Shown here: in pieces, positions 24,541-35,540 of the stretch
Numbering within the stretch: the stretch's first letter is position 1
Layout: each line of letters begins with the position of its first letter
Source: an uncultured Prevotella sp.
GTDB taxonomy: Bacteria > Bacteroidota > Bacteroidia > Bacteroidales > Bacteroidaceae
NCBI GenBank assembly: GCA_900770025.1
Contig: CAAGIW010000063.1
Coordinates: 1-49,336, forward strand
DNA: 49,336 nucleotides
Direction: 5' to 3'
The notes under the pieces: model-generated
What the model was told of the DNA's origin: nothing
The model's database searches: none
What the model saw: only the letters and a program-made list of their open reading frames with translations
Made by a program: the position numbers and the translations under genes

Positions 24541-26763
24541 TCAGAACGTCACTCCGGGCACCACCTTGTCGCCCTGCACGTTCTTATACCACTCGTAGTT
24601 CTGTGCGTTCTGGCTCCAGTTGATGAAGTCGGGATAGGCACTCTCGATGGCCTTGCGCTCCAAAGGCCACACCCAGTTGCCAGGCACACATATCATCTGG
24701 GGCACGGTGCCCGCAGCCGGACCGGAGATAGTCACCGTGGTACCTCTGCCTGCCACCTGCACATTGAAGCCACCCATGCCTTCAGCCATAGAGAAGTCTT
24801 CGGGCACAGTGATGCCCACTACCCTTGCTGCCGGCGTAAAGGTGGTGGTGTTGAGCATGGTGGAGGTGGTTACGTTGGGGTTAATCAGCTGATGTATCTC
24901 TCCCAGTTCGGTGGAATTGTACAGTATCTTGGCGGTGAACACTCCTCCGGCTGCCAAGGGAACCACCGTGGCGGCAGTGGAACCAGAAGCATGTTTCACC
25001 TGGAACACCACGTCATTGAAGTCGTAGTCGTCGGTGGAACCGAGGTCTTCGCAAGCCACTGTCCATGCCTGTGTGTCGGCGGCAGGCTCCACTGGGGGCA
25101 GCTCCGTACTGGGATTTTCTGTCAGTTTGCCTTCCACAGCCAGCACAATGTCGTTGAGGTCTTCATCAGCTCCGCCGTCTTCAAACCCTATGAACCGCGT
25201 GCCTTCATAGAACCACGTGGTGGCTTTCACGGCACCAAAGTCGGGTGCAAACCCAGTGCGCTCCCTGTAGTGCTCTATCTTGAGGTTCTCTCTGGGGGTG
25301 CCATAGTTGAAGTTGTTCAGATTCTGCTTGTAGTTAGGCTTCTCGGGGTCGGCATTGTTGATGATGAAGAACTCGATATGCACCCCTGCGGGGAAGGTAT
25401 AGGTGGCCGCTGCCTGCTGATAGTCTCTGCCGAAATAGGGCACCTTGTATCGTGTACCCACATAGAGCTTGTTGAACTCGGCCAGATAACGGCTCATGGG
25501 AGTATTGTTGTTGATGATTTCATACTCATACGGAGTGTCATCCTTGTGTGCCAAGGCATATTCATAACCACTCCATTCGGCCAGCTGCATGTTGCCCACG
25601 GCACCCTGTCCCCATGTTCCTGTGTAGATATTGTCTTGGGGACGTGCATTCTTGATAAGGATATAGCGGGGCGCATCGTCAGGATTCTGACCGTCTTCAT
25701 AGTAGAAGTAGCCAAAGGCATCGGATATCTGTGTGGCACCATATATCATGGAGAGGCTCAGCGGACCGGCCTCGGCCGTGGTGATGGATGCTCCCTTTTC
25801 TATCTCTGCCAGGTCATATCCGTCTAACTTGGACTTGCGTTCATCAAAATACTTGACCTGTTCGGCAAAGAACTTGCCCGTGCCAAACATGCCATAGCCC
25901 ACGCCCTTTTTCCAGCTCATACCTGCGGTGCGCGACACGTTCTCCAATTCTGTCACACTGCCATAGGAGAACTCTTCTGTCCATGCAGGCACTTCGGTTT
26001 GCGTGTAATACTTCAGGTAGTCATAGAATGGGTTTCCCCATGCTCCGTTGATGCCCCACTGGTCAGGAAAGTTGGTCCAGTCGCCCTGCCACTCGTCGGG
26101 TATCAGGGTATAGTTGCCATCGGGGTTGCCATCGGTATTCTTGTAATAATGCCCGTTTTCATAGCGATAATATCTGCCGTTGAGGCTATAGGTCTTTCCA
26201 TCCCATTCCCTTACGGTTTCTGCAGGATGGTTCACAGTTCGGTAGCTACCCAGATCATAGGTAGCACCAAAGGTCACATTGCAGGCTTCTTCGGCGTGTG
26301 CCAATACGGCGGCCTTGCGCTGTGGCACAGGACTGTCGGTTATTTCCACGGCACCATTGGCCACGTTGTAGAAGCCACGCACCTGCACCTTACCCTCTGG
26401 CGACAGCACACAGGCATACACCTGCGAGGTTCCCTTCAGCATGTCGATGCCCAGGGTCACGTTGTCTGCAAAGATCTGCTTCTCGGCCAACAGTCGGGCA
26501 TCGTCGGTATAGGGGTTGGCGTCATACACGCACACCTTGGAACCGGCGGCTATCGCACCCACCTTCACCACGGCATTCACCTGTGTGGCCAGGTTCCAGT
26601 TCTGCTGTGGGTCCACATTGCCAAACTTATTGCCCCATGCGGCCTCATATTCCAATTCGGTGCGGTCGCCCATATACATGTCTCTGTTGTGGCATCCCGT
26701 CATTGCCACGCTTGCCAATGCTGCCACCAACACGGCACGAGCGGTCATAATTTCTTTTTTCAT
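24541..26763 (-). CDS. LruC-domain (DUF4842) lipoprotein
   Basis: Exported lipoprotein of 740 residues. The signal peptide ends in MTGC (cysteine about residue 24). A short motif after it, FGNVDPQQNW, is shared in form with the upstream paralogue (DIDPQHDW). Two copies of the calcium-loop-like acidic pattern are visible: EDGGADEDLNDIVLAVEG and DDYDFNDVVFQVKH, the latter being the diagnostic LruC/DUF4842 motif. The rest is rich in tyrosine and asparagine, consistent with a beta-sandwich surface protein. The start is the ATG at 26763 heading the lysine-rich signal peptide; the in-frame codon at 26787 lacks a signal-peptide character. It follows its paralogue by 37 bp. No function is established for the family in Bacteroidota. 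Confidence 0.82.
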   Translation of the reverse strand: MKKEIMTARAVLVAALASVAMTGCHNRDMYMGDRTELEYEAAWGNKFGNVDPQQNWNLATQVNAVVKVGAIAAGSKVCVYDANPYTDDARLLAEKQIFADNVTLGIDMLKGTSQVYACVLSPEGKVQVRGFYNVANGAVEITDSPVPQRKAAVLAHAEEACNVTFGATYDLGSYRTVNHPAETVREWDGKTYSLNGRYYRYENGHYYKNTDGNPDGNYTLIPDEWQGDWTNFPDQWGINGAWGNPFYDYLKYYTQTEVPAWTEEFSYGSVTELENVSRTAGMSWKKGVGYGMFGTGKFFAEQVKYFDERKSKLDGYDLAEIEKGASITTAEAGPLSLSMIYGATQISDAFGYFYYEDGQNPDDAPRYILIKNARPQDNIYTGTWGQGAVGNMQLAEWSGYEYALAHKDDTPYEYEIINNNTPMSRYLAEFNKLYVGTRYKVPYFGRDYQQAAATYTFPAGVHIEFFIINNADPEKPNYKQNLNNFNYGTPRENLKIEHYRERTGFAPDFGAVKATTWFYEGTRFIGFEDGGADEDLNDIVLAVEGKLTENPSTELPPVEPAADTQAWTVACEDLGSTDDYDFNDVVFQVKHASGSTAATVVPLAAGGVFTAKILYNSTELGEIHQLINPNVTTSTMLNTTTFTPAARVVGITVPEDFSMAEGMGGFNVQVAGRGTTVTISGPAAGTVPQMICVPGNWVWPLERKAIESAYPDFINWSQNAQNYEWYKNVQGDKVVPGVTF

Positions 26764-26800
26764 GGTTGCCGATACTTTAAAAACCATTCTCTACTGCTGC

Positions 26801-29308
26801 TCAATACACAAGTCCGTTGGTGGGATAGTTGTACCAATCGGTGGCCTTGGTGTGGTCACGCGCCCACTCTATGAATGAGTGGCCCACCGTTTGATAGGCA
26901 CCTCCAAACACGTTGCTGGTGAGACAGGTGCCGATGGCCGTCCATTCAATGGGATAGCGGAACGAGGCCGAGGGCACTGCCAGTCCCCAAGGATAGTTGT
27001 CTATATAGGCATCGCTGCCGTTGCGCCAGTTGTGCACCACCTCATCCTGCTTGTACTGATAGGTGTGCACCTCGAAGAACGCTCCATTATACTCCTCGAT
27101 GATGAAGAGGTCGGCATCATTGATGGTGAAGTTGTTGAACGCCTCTGCATCCTTGAACAGGATTCTGTATTCGTTCTCGGGCAGCATGGCAGGCTCTATC
27201 ACCTCGCCCTTTTCATTGCTTCTGTCGGCCACGGTGTTATAGAATCTGCGCTTGGTGTCGCCGTTCTCCTTCAAGCCTCCGCTGATGGCATAGTGGGCAT
27301 CGTTGAAGAGGGGCACCACCATGTCTTGACTGCCGATGGCTGCAAGGTATTGCTTTGTGCCGTTGGGGTTGGGCTTGAGAATTCTGTTATATATTTCCAC
27401 GTCGTAGAAGTTGAACATCTTCCTGTCAACCTCAGACGACAGTTTGAACTCGCTGCTCACGTGCGCTGCCTTCACGTTCTTCAGGCGCAGGGCTGCGCCG
27501 ATGGGTTTGCTGGCACCCACGGCCTTCACCTCCACCTTGAGCACCAAGGTGTCGCGGTTGCGGCCGCTGCGGCGGGGGCATTTCTCCATCTTCAGTCCCA
27601 GCACCACGTCGTTGAAGTCGTAGTCACCAGGCACGGGGAAGTTGTCCTCATAGCAGTATATCATCGTCATGTCGTTGTTGACGGGCGGTGTCACAGGCGT
27701 TTCTCCCTGATTGTAGCCGGGCGTACACTTGGAGGCAGGAATGGTGGTGGCGGCATCGTTGGCGCCGATGGCAAAGCTCACCTTGTCGTCTGCCACGTTG
27801 TAGGTGGTTCTTCCGTTTGGCTTCAGGCGGTCGAAGTGGGTGTCGGATGCCACCCAGAGATAGCCGCTATAGGTCACTTGGTTCTCCGTAGAGGCGTTGC
27901 CCATCACAATGTTCTTGGCCTGGAACACGGCAGGCTTGGAGGCATCGTTGCCCGTTCCGTGGATGCCGTAGCCCGGATTGCCACAGTTCATCGTGGCGGT
28001 TTTGTTCACCTTGAACAGCGACTGGCTGCCAAGGAACACCCTGGAGGTGCTGATATAGAACTCTTCCGTCTCTGTAGAGGCGAGCGCATCCTGGCGGAAG
28101 CCAGAAGTAGCGGAACTTCCATTCCAGATACTGAACTTTCCGTTCACCTTCAACCGGCAGTTGTTGATAAACTGGTCGGTGGCTGCCTCGCAGTCGAGCG
28201 AGCCGGTGACATAACTGCCATCGTTCACCCATGTGTCGTTATAGCTCGACAGATGGGTGCGCCCTGCCACATTCACAGAATCAAGGTTGTGCATGGCAGA
28301 GCCGCTGGCCAACTCTAAGGAACCGGCTACAAGGGTACCGCCGTTGACAAGGTAGCAAGAAGCGTTTGAAAGACGGAACATTCCCGCCACCGAGATGGTT
28401 CCCTCGTTGGTGCAAACGCCCGAGTTGTTCAAGTCAAATTCCTGCACATTGAGTTTTCCTCTGTTATATACTCCAATGCCAAAACCACTCTTCTTGCTGA
28501 CAGAAAGCTCGGCTCCTTCAGCAATATAGATGGCCGTGCCCGATTGGGTGCACCACAGTTCTTGATTGATGGTTACGTTGGCACCGGGGAGGAAATATAA
28601 TGTAGCGTTGGCAGGAATCGGCATTGAGTAGTTGATGGTATAGGTGCCGGGCTTGAAATATACCTTCACATTGCCCATCCAGGGATTGAAACTGGTGGTG
28701 TTGGCATCCACATAGTAGTTCTTCACCTCCGCACTGACGGCGTACTGCTCAATGGGCAGGGCATCCGCAGGCACGGCAGTGGCATACTCACCCTTCTGTG
28801 GGAAGTCGGGGAACACACGTGTAGAGGCTATCATGCGGGGAGCCTGCAGGGCACTGCTGCCAGCATCCTTCACGGCATCGCCCACCTGTGTCTCCAGGTT
28901 CTGCCCTGTTATCTCGCGGGGATAGACGGCCAAGAAGCCACGCTCATCCTCCACGGCGATATAAAGCATGGGAGAATTGACACGGTAGTTGAGGTTGGTG
29001 GTAAACACGCCACCGTTGGCCACCTCTGCCGAAGCCAAAAGTTCGGTGTTCTGTCCGCTCTGCGGCATGGCAGAATACACGCGCACCATATAGGTGCCCG
29101 GCCTGTTCATGCTGAGACGAGCCGTGAGCCTCACTGTTGCCACACTGCTCCAGTCGTGCTGGGGGTCAATATCTGCCACGGGAAAGGCCTGCTTCACCTG
29201 ATTCAGATAGGCATCCCTGTCATACAAATCCTTGTCGCCACAACTGCATACAGCCACGAATACCATGGTGACCATAGACAACTTCACCAAACTCTTCCTT
29301 ACCATCAT
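26801..29308 (-). CDS. LruC-domain lipoprotein with beta-helix-like midsection
   Basis: Exported lipoprotein of 835 residues with a signal peptide ending in CSCG (cysteine about residue 23). After the conserved DIDPQHDW segment come a short beta domain (VRLTARLSMNRPGTYMVRVYSA) and a long run of about 300 residues resembling a right-handed parallel beta-helix: KVYFKPGTYTINYSM, LPGANVTINQELWC, then repeated short phrases with G-N-V-N turns. The C-terminal half holds the LruC motif GDYDFNDVVLGLKMEK. This layout suits a surface-exposed adhesive or binding protein, which is inference. It is the first gene of the pair, sharing one terminator with the 740-residue paralogue. A TACTTTTG box lies about 50 bases upstream. 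Confidence 0.82.
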   Translation of the reverse strand: MMVRKSLVKLSMVTMVFVAVCSCGDKDLYDRDAYLNQVKQAFPVADIDPQHDWSSVATVRLTARLSMNRPGTYMVRVYSAMPQSGQNTELLASAEVANGGVFTTNLNYRVNSPMLYIAVEDERGFLAVYPREITGQNLETQVGDAVKDAGSSALQAPRMIASTRVFPDFPQKGEYATAVPADALPIEQYAVSAEVKNYYVDANTTSFNPWMGNVKVYFKPGTYTINYSMPIPANATLYFLPGANVTINQELWCTQSGTAIYIAEGAELSVSKKSGFGIGVYNRGKLNVQEFDLNNSGVCTNEGTISVAGMFRLSNASCYLVNGGTLVAGSLELASGSAMHNLDSVNVAGRTHLSSYNDTWVNDGSYVTGSLDCEAATDQFINNCRLKVNGKFSIWNGSSATSGFRQDALASTETEEFYISTSRVFLGSQSLFKVNKTATMNCGNPGYGIHGTGNDASKPAVFQAKNIVMGNASTENQVTYSGYLWVASDTHFDRLKPNGRTTYNVADDKVSFAIGANDAATTIPASKCTPGYNQGETPVTPPVNNDMTMIYCYEDNFPVPGDYDFNDVVLGLKMEKCPRRSGRNRDTLVLKVEVKAVGASKPIGAALRLKNVKAAHVSSEFKLSSEVDRKMFNFYDVEIYNRILKPNPNGTKQYLAAIGSQDMVVPLFNDAHYAISGGLKENGDTKRRFYNTVADRSNEKGEVIEPAMLPENEYRILFKDAEAFNNFTINDADLFIIEEYNGAFFEVHTYQYKQDEVVHNWRNGSDAYIDNYPWGLAVPSASFRYPIEWTAIGTCLTSNVFGGAYQTVGHSFIEWARDHTKATDWYNYPTNGLVY

Positions 29309-29355
29309 GCTACCTTATCTTCTAATTAAACTATTGAAACACATATTGATTTGAG

Positions 29356-29363
29356 CAAAAGTA
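29356..29363 (-). promoter_or_regulatory. -7 element of the LruC gene pair
   Basis: The minus strand reads TACTTTTG, matching TAnnTTTG, 47 bases before the ATG. A matching TTTG at -33 is not found. Confidence 0.5.
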
Positions 29364-29460
29364 CGTATTTTTTACAATACTTGTTATCAGAAAGACTAAC
29401 AATTAGGAATATTTAACAATGGCATAACTATTCACTAAGTTTTCTACTGGTTTGGACGTC

Positions 29461-29630
29461 GTTTTGCAAAACGCACCATTTTACATTGCAAAACGCACCA
29501 TTTTAGAACGCAAAACGCACCATTTTGCATTGCAAAACGCACCGTTTTAGAAACTGACATAAATTGCCTTGTAATTCAACGGACTTTCAATAGCGTCTCA
29601 GAGAGTGAGTTATCCGCTTGTTACCAGACA
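29461..29630 (+). repeat. Four-unit 22-bp array element, copy C
   Basis: Units at 29466-29487, 29488-29509, 29510-29531 and 29532-29553 share the core GCAAAACGCACCRTTTT. Linkers alternate between CATT (units 1 and 3) and AGAAC or AGAAA (units 2 and 4), as in copy B. A 66-bp tail leads to GTTACCAGACA (29620-29630). TAACTATTCA lies upstream at 29425-29434. The element fills the gap between the LruC genes and the 3' end of the fumarate reductase operon. Confidence 0.88.
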
Positions 29631-29697
29631 CTTAGCCCAACACAGGACGTAACAGTATGCTGGGGAGACTAATGCTCATGCCGAGCTTACCAAAGCA

Positions 29698-29733
29698 AAG
29701 AAGGTGGATGGGTTCATCCCCGTCCACCTTCTT
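29698..29733 (-). terminator. Terminator of the fumarate reductase operon
   Basis: AAGAAGGTGGA and TCCACCTTCTT form an 11-bp perfect stem. On the minus strand it follows frdB by about 65 bp and continues into TTCTTTGCTTT, a broken T-run. Confidence 0.75.
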
Positions 29734-29799
29734 ATACATATATAATAATGTGTAATGCTGCGCCCGCCCGTGCAGACGAGCGCCCACTGCATGGCGCAC

Positions 29800-30555
29800 T
29801 TAGTCTGCCAGCTTGGCCTTGATGAACTCGCGGTTCAGGCGGGCGATGTTGGCGATAGACTCGTTCTTGGGGCACTCGGCCTCGCAGGCACGGGTGTTGG
29901 TGCAGTTGCCAAAGCCCAGTTCTTCCATCTTCATCACCATAGCCTTGGCGCGCTTGGCTGCTTCGGGCTTGCCCTGCGGCAGCAGTGCCAACTGAGACAC
30001 CTTGGATGATACGAAGAGCATGGCCGAACCGTTCTTGCAGGCAGCCACGCAGCATCCGCAACCGATGCAGGTGGCGGCATCCATAGCCTCATCGGCATCC
30101 TCCTTGGGTATCAGGATGGCGTTGGCATCCTGTGCCTGTCCGGTGCGCACGGTGGTGTATCCGCCTGCCTGGATAATCTTGTCGAAGGCAGAGCGATCCA
30201 CCATGCAGTCCTTGATCACGGGGAAGGCGGCCGAGCGCCAGGGCTCCACGGTGATCACATCGCCGTCGTTGAAGCGGCGCATATAGAGCTGACAGGTGGT
30301 GGCACCCGTGGCAGGTCCGTGGGGATGACCGTTGATGTAGAGTGAGCACATGCCGCAGATACCCTCGCGACAGTCGTGGTCGAACACGAAGGGCTCCTTG
30401 CCCTCGCTTATCAACTCCTCGTTGAGGATGTCAAGCATTTCCAGGAATGAGGTATCATCCGGAATGTTGCTCATCTCTCTTGTGTCAAAGTGGCCCTTGT
30501 CTTTCGGACCATTCTGCTTCCAATATTTCAGTGTGAATGATATATTCTTTGCCAT
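29800..30555 (-). CDS. frdB: Fumarate reductase/succinate dehydrogenase iron-sulfur subunit
   Basis: Electron-transfer subunit of 251 residues linking the flavoprotein to the quinone-binding membrane subunit. Cluster ligands are clear: CREGICGMC with a later cysteine in ATTCQLY for the [2Fe-2S] centre, CIGCGCCVAAC for a [4Fe-4S] or [3Fe-4S] centre, and CTNTRACEAECPKNES for the remaining ligands. It sits at the cytoplasmic face of the inner membrane. It lies five bp after frdA and is last in the C-A-B gene order seen in menaquinone-linked fumarate reductases. Direction in the cell, fumarate reduction to succinate, is inferred from the anaerobic group. Confidence 0.95.
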   Translation of the reverse strand: MAKNISFTLKYWKQNGPKDKGHFDTREMSNIPDDTSFLEMLDILNEELISEGKEPFVFDHDCREGICGMCSLYINGHPHGPATGATTCQLYMRRFNDGDVITVEPWRSAAFPVIKDCMVDRSAFDKIIQAGGYTTVRTGQAQDANAILIPKEDADEAMDAATCIGCGCCVAACKNGSAMLFVSSKVSQLALLPQGKPEAAKRAKAMVMKMEELGFGNCTNTRACEAECPKNESIANIARLNREFIKAKLAD

Positions 30556-30560
30556 GGTGT

Positions 30561-32543
<1,983 letters not shown>

Positions 32544-32585
32544 AATTGTTTATTCTTTTAGATTGAATGAAAATAGCGCAGAAGC

Positions 32586-33275
32586 TTAGCAGCACGCACC
32601 GCAACCGCCGCAGCAAGAGGTGAATGCGAAGTAGAGCACCACCACCAAGAAGCCCAGCATCAGCAGGGTGGTATAGGCGATGCCTATCACCTTCCAACGG
32701 CAGAACCACACCTTACCGCTCCAGCCGAGGGTCTGCATGGCACTCCAGAAACCATGGGAAAGGTGGAACCAGATGGCTGCCAACCACACAATGTAGAGCA
32801 CCACATACACCGGACAAGAGAAAGTGTCCTGGATATAGGCGTAGCCATCGGCGGGATGATGGGGCACAGCCATGCCTGTGAGTTCGGCAAACATCATGTT
32901 GTACCAGAAGTTAAACAGGTGCAACAGTAAGCCAAGCACCACGATAAGGCCCAGCACCAGCATGTTCTGCGATGCCCATTCCACTTTGGCAGGCTTGGCA
33001 GTTACCTCATAGCGGGCCTCGCCGCGTGCGCGACGGTTCTGCGCTGTGAGGATAAAGGCATACACAATGTGTATCACTGCCAACGCAGCCAGACCTAATG
33101 TTGCTACCAAGGCGTACCAGTTGGCACCCAAAAATTCACAAATCATGTTGTAGCCTTCTTCCGAAAAGAGCGCCACCAAGTTCATCGACATGTGGAATGT
33201 CAAGAACAATATCAGCGCAACACCGGTTACAGCCATCAACACTTTTCTTCCAATTGATGAATTTAATAACCACAT
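32586..33275 (-). CDS. frdC: Fumarate reductase/succinate dehydrogenase cytochrome b subunit
   Basis: Membrane anchor of 229 residues that holds haem b and passes electrons from menaquinol. Five hydrophobic helices are visible, as in the di-haem B-type family. Candidate haem-ligand histidines are in FHMSMNLV (about residue 28), VIHIVYAF (about 68), LLHLFNFWY and FHLSHGFWSAMQTLGW. The C-terminus is unusual: the last ten residues are SCCGGCGACC, five cysteines with glycines. It is the first gene of the operon, with a good promoter 150 bases upstream. Confidence 0.93.
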   Translation of the reverse strand: MWLLNSSIGRKVLMAVTGVALILFLTFHMSMNLVALFSEEGYNMICEFLGANWYALVATLGLAALAVIHIVYAFILTAQNRRARGEARYEVTAKPAKVEWASQNMLVLGLIVVLGLLLHLFNFWYNMMFAELTGMAVPHHPADGYAYIQDTFSCPVYVVLYIVWLAAIWFHLSHGFWSAMQTLGWSGKVWFCRWKVIGIAYTTLLMLGFLVVVLYFAFTSCCGGCGACC

Positions 33276-33402
33276 AAATGATTGAGAATTAAAATTTATA
33301 ATTTATTGATAGATAATTCCCCCAGATGCGAAGCATGCCTTTTCCTCCCATAGGCAGAGAGAGCCACAGCACACCCGGCGTTAGTTAGTGAACAAAAACA
33401 AT

Positions 33403-33412
33403 GTGTTAACAC
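33403..33412. promoter_or_regulatory. 10-bp perfect palindrome just after the frd transcription start
   Basis: GTGTTAACAC lies about 12 bases downstream of the predicted frdC start of transcription, a position where a repressor could act. No regulator can be named. Confidence 0.3.
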
Positions 33413-33427
33413 GAAACGTTCTGTCCG

Positions 33428-33458
33428 CAAAATTACTATAATTTAGCGATACGCCAAA
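33428..33458 (-). promoter_or_regulatory. Promoter of the fumarate reductase operon
   Basis: The minus strand has TTTG (33455-33458), 19 bp and TAATTTTG (33428-33435), a full match to the Bacteroidota consensus. The leader to the frdC ATG is about 150 bases and carries no recognisable riboswitch. Confidence 0.78.
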
Positions 33459-33517
33459 GGAAAAGAGGGTAAAAAAAGAAGACGCAGAGCATTTTTATCG
33501 CCATTTTTGGGTACTTC

Positions 33518-33550
33518 TGTTGCCCATCTTCCCCGTTTTTTATACATTTG
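33518..33550 (+). promoter_or_regulatory. Promoter of the heparinase-like gene
   Basis: TACATTTG (33543-33550) fits the -7 box, with TGTTG (33518-33522) 20 bp upstream as a partial -33. The expected transcript start near 33554 lies after an in-frame upstream start codon (33548), which supports the ATG at 33587. Confidence 0.65.
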
Positions 33551-33586
33551 CAACATCACATTTCACGATTACTAACCCTATACATA

Positions 33587-35524
33587 ATGACTTCCATGCC
33601 ACGCTTTCTCCTGTTATGCAAGACCCTTTGCGGCGCCCTGGCCCTGCTCTGCGCCCCAATGGCAAGGGCCGAACGCTCCATCATTGCCGATACTGCCCTG
33701 CTGCAACAGTGGTTGGTGATGCCCACACAGTTTCATCCGCTGCCCACCGCCGCACAGAACACCTGGCAACAGGTGGTGCCGCAAGGCATCAGGCAGCAGT
33801 ATATTGCTGCAGCAGAGCACTATAAAGGACAGGCATGGCCCTCGCTCTCGCCCTCACTCTTTGCCGAATACAAGCGCACGGGGGCCCGCGCTCCCTTCGA
33901 AAATGCCTCGTTCAGCAAGCGCCGCCGGTTGGCCATGCTGGTGATGGGGGCAGTGATGCAGGGCGGAGGACCGCTGATGACGGATGTGGCCGACGGTCTG
34001 TGGAGCCTGCTGGAAGAGACTTGGTGGGGGATTCCGGCCCACTATAAGCACAATGCTCCCACGGCGGCCGACCAGACAGTGGATCTGTTCAACGCCGAAA
34101 CGGCCTCGCTCGTGGCATGGACCACCTACATGCTGCGCCCACAGTTGGACAGCATCTCGCCTGAGATAGGTCTGCGGGCGGAGCGTGAACTGCAGCGGCG
34201 CATCCTGCAACCCGCCCTGAAACACCGCTACTGGTGGAAGACGGCGGGCATGAACTGGAACCCCTGGATATGCAGCAACTGGCTCACCTGCGTGCTGCTG
34301 TTTGAGAACAACCGCCACAAACAGTTGCAGGCGGTGAAGCAGATCATGGCTTCCATGCAAGCCTTTGTGGATGCCTATCCTGCCGATGGCGGGTGCGACG
34401 AGGGTCCCGACTACTGGGATCGCGCCGCCGCCTCACTCTACGAATGCCTGCGACTGCTCTCACTTGCCACCAACGGGCACATCCATCATGCCGACAACCC
34501 GAAGATACGGGCCATGATGGCCTATGCCTACCACTCTTATATAGCCAACGGCTACTGCGTGAACTTTGCCGATGCCCACAAGAACCGTATGCCGCAACAG
34601 CTGAACGTGGTGCTGCCCATGGCAAACTATTTTGCCGACGACACGCTCAAGGGCTTTGCTGCCTATATAGCGGCCAGGAACCAATGGCAGCAACAGGTGG
34701 CTCTCACCTACATACAGAGTGGCAACTTCCCCACATTGGGGCGCGAACTGTTCTTTGCCATGCAGTGCACCAACCTGCTGACCATCACTCCGCGCGAACC
34801 GCTGCTGCCCGATGTGTGGCTGCCGCAGCTGCAGATGATGACGGCACGGCGCGGTTCTCTGTTCGTGGCGGCCAAGGGTGGGCACAACGATGAGAGCCAC
34901 AACCACAACGATGTGGGCAACTTCATTGTCTATGACCACGGCAAACCGATATTGGTGGATGCGGGTGTGGGCATCTATACGGCCACCACCTTCAGCAAGC
35001 AGCGCTATTCCATCTGGACCATGCAGTCGCAATACCACAACCTGCCCCAGATAAACGGATTCGACCAGCACGAGGGGCGCACCTTTGCGGCACAGGATGT
35101 GGAATACCGACCGGGCTGCCTGAGCATGGACTTGGCGGCCACCTACCCTGCCGAGGCGGGCGTCAAGGAGTGGATGCGCACCATCAAGATTGCAGCAACC
35201 AAACGGAAGGGAAAAGGAAAGGATGGGGCACAGCTGACCATCACCGACCGCTATGCGCTCAACTCTCTCACCGCTCCCACCCGATGGATGCTGGTGGCTG
35301 CCGTGAAACCGCAATGCACGGCCCCGGGCACCATTGTCTTGGGCTCCTGCACGCTGCACCATCACCCTCTCCTCAACGTCGCTATCGAACCGCTGCAGCC
35401 CCTCATGGACTCCCTGCTGCTATCCATGTGGCCGGAAGGACTGTACAGAATCATACTGACCAAGGCCGCTACTGACGAATTACGAATTACGAATTTTGAA
35501 TTACGAATTACGAATTTTAAATGA
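33587..35524 (+). CDS. Heparinase II/III-family polysaccharide lyase-like protein
   Basis: Exported protein of about 645 residues, probably cutting a uronic-acid-containing polysaccharide by beta-elimination in the periplasm. A signal peptide ends near APMARA. The N-terminal alpha/alpha toroid has TAGMNWNPWICSNWLTCVLL and DGGCDEGPDYWDRAAASLYE. The C-terminal beta-sheet domain opens with AAKGGHNDESHNHNDVGNF and PILVDAGVGIYT, the conserved heparinase II/III signature with histidines likely involved in catalysis or metal binding. The last 14 codons before the final lysine are two exact 21-bp repeats, giving a duplicated ELRITNF at the C-terminus, apparently captured intergenic DNA. It is followed by a DUF2264 gene. 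Confidence 0.85.
   Translation: MTSMPRFLLLCKTLCGALALLCAPMARAERSIIADTALLQQWLVMPTQFHPLPTAAQNTWQQVVPQGIRQQYIAAAEHYKGQAWPSLSPSLFAEYKRTGARAPFENASFSKRRRLAMLVMGAVMQGGGPLMTDVADGLWSLLEETWWGIPAHYKHNAPTAADQTVDLFNAETASLVAWTTYMLRPQLDSISPEIGLRAERELQRRILQPALKHRYWWKTAGMNWNPWICSNWLTCVLLFENNRHKQLQAVKQIMASMQAFVDAYPADGGCDEGPDYWDRAAASLYECLRLLSLATNGHIHHADNPKIRAMMAYAYHSYIANGYCVNFADAHKNRMPQQLNVVLPMANYFADDTLKGFAAYIAARNQWQQQVALTYIQSGNFPTLGRELFFAMQCTNLLTITPREPLLPDVWLPQLQMMTARRGSLFVAAKGGHNDESHNHNDVGNFIVYDHGKPILVDAGVGIYTATTFSKQRYSIWTMQSQYHNLPQINGFDQHEGRTFAAQDVEYRPGCLSMDLAATYPAEAGVKEWMRTIKIAATKRKGKGKDGAQLTITDRYALNSLTAPTRWMLVAAVKPQCTAPGTIVLGSCTLHHHPLLNVAIEPLQPLMDSLLLSMWPEGLYRIILTKAATDELRITNFELRITNFK
35477..35518. repeat. 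GAATTACGAATT repeat forming the 3' end of a coding sequence
   Basis: Two exact copies of a 21-bp unit (35477-35497 and 35498-35518, start GAATTACGAATTACGAATTT) lie in frame at the end of the heparinase-like gene. They are followed by three copies of GAAGAAT (35524-35543 region). Related copies follow at 35608-35637 and at 9896-9947. Confidence 0.85.
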
Positions 35525-35540
35525 AGAATGAAGAATGAAG

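Noticed and set aside
33276..33427. Possible riboswitch in the long fumarate reductase leader
   Set aside because: No consensus of a known riboswitch and only one short palindrome are seen.
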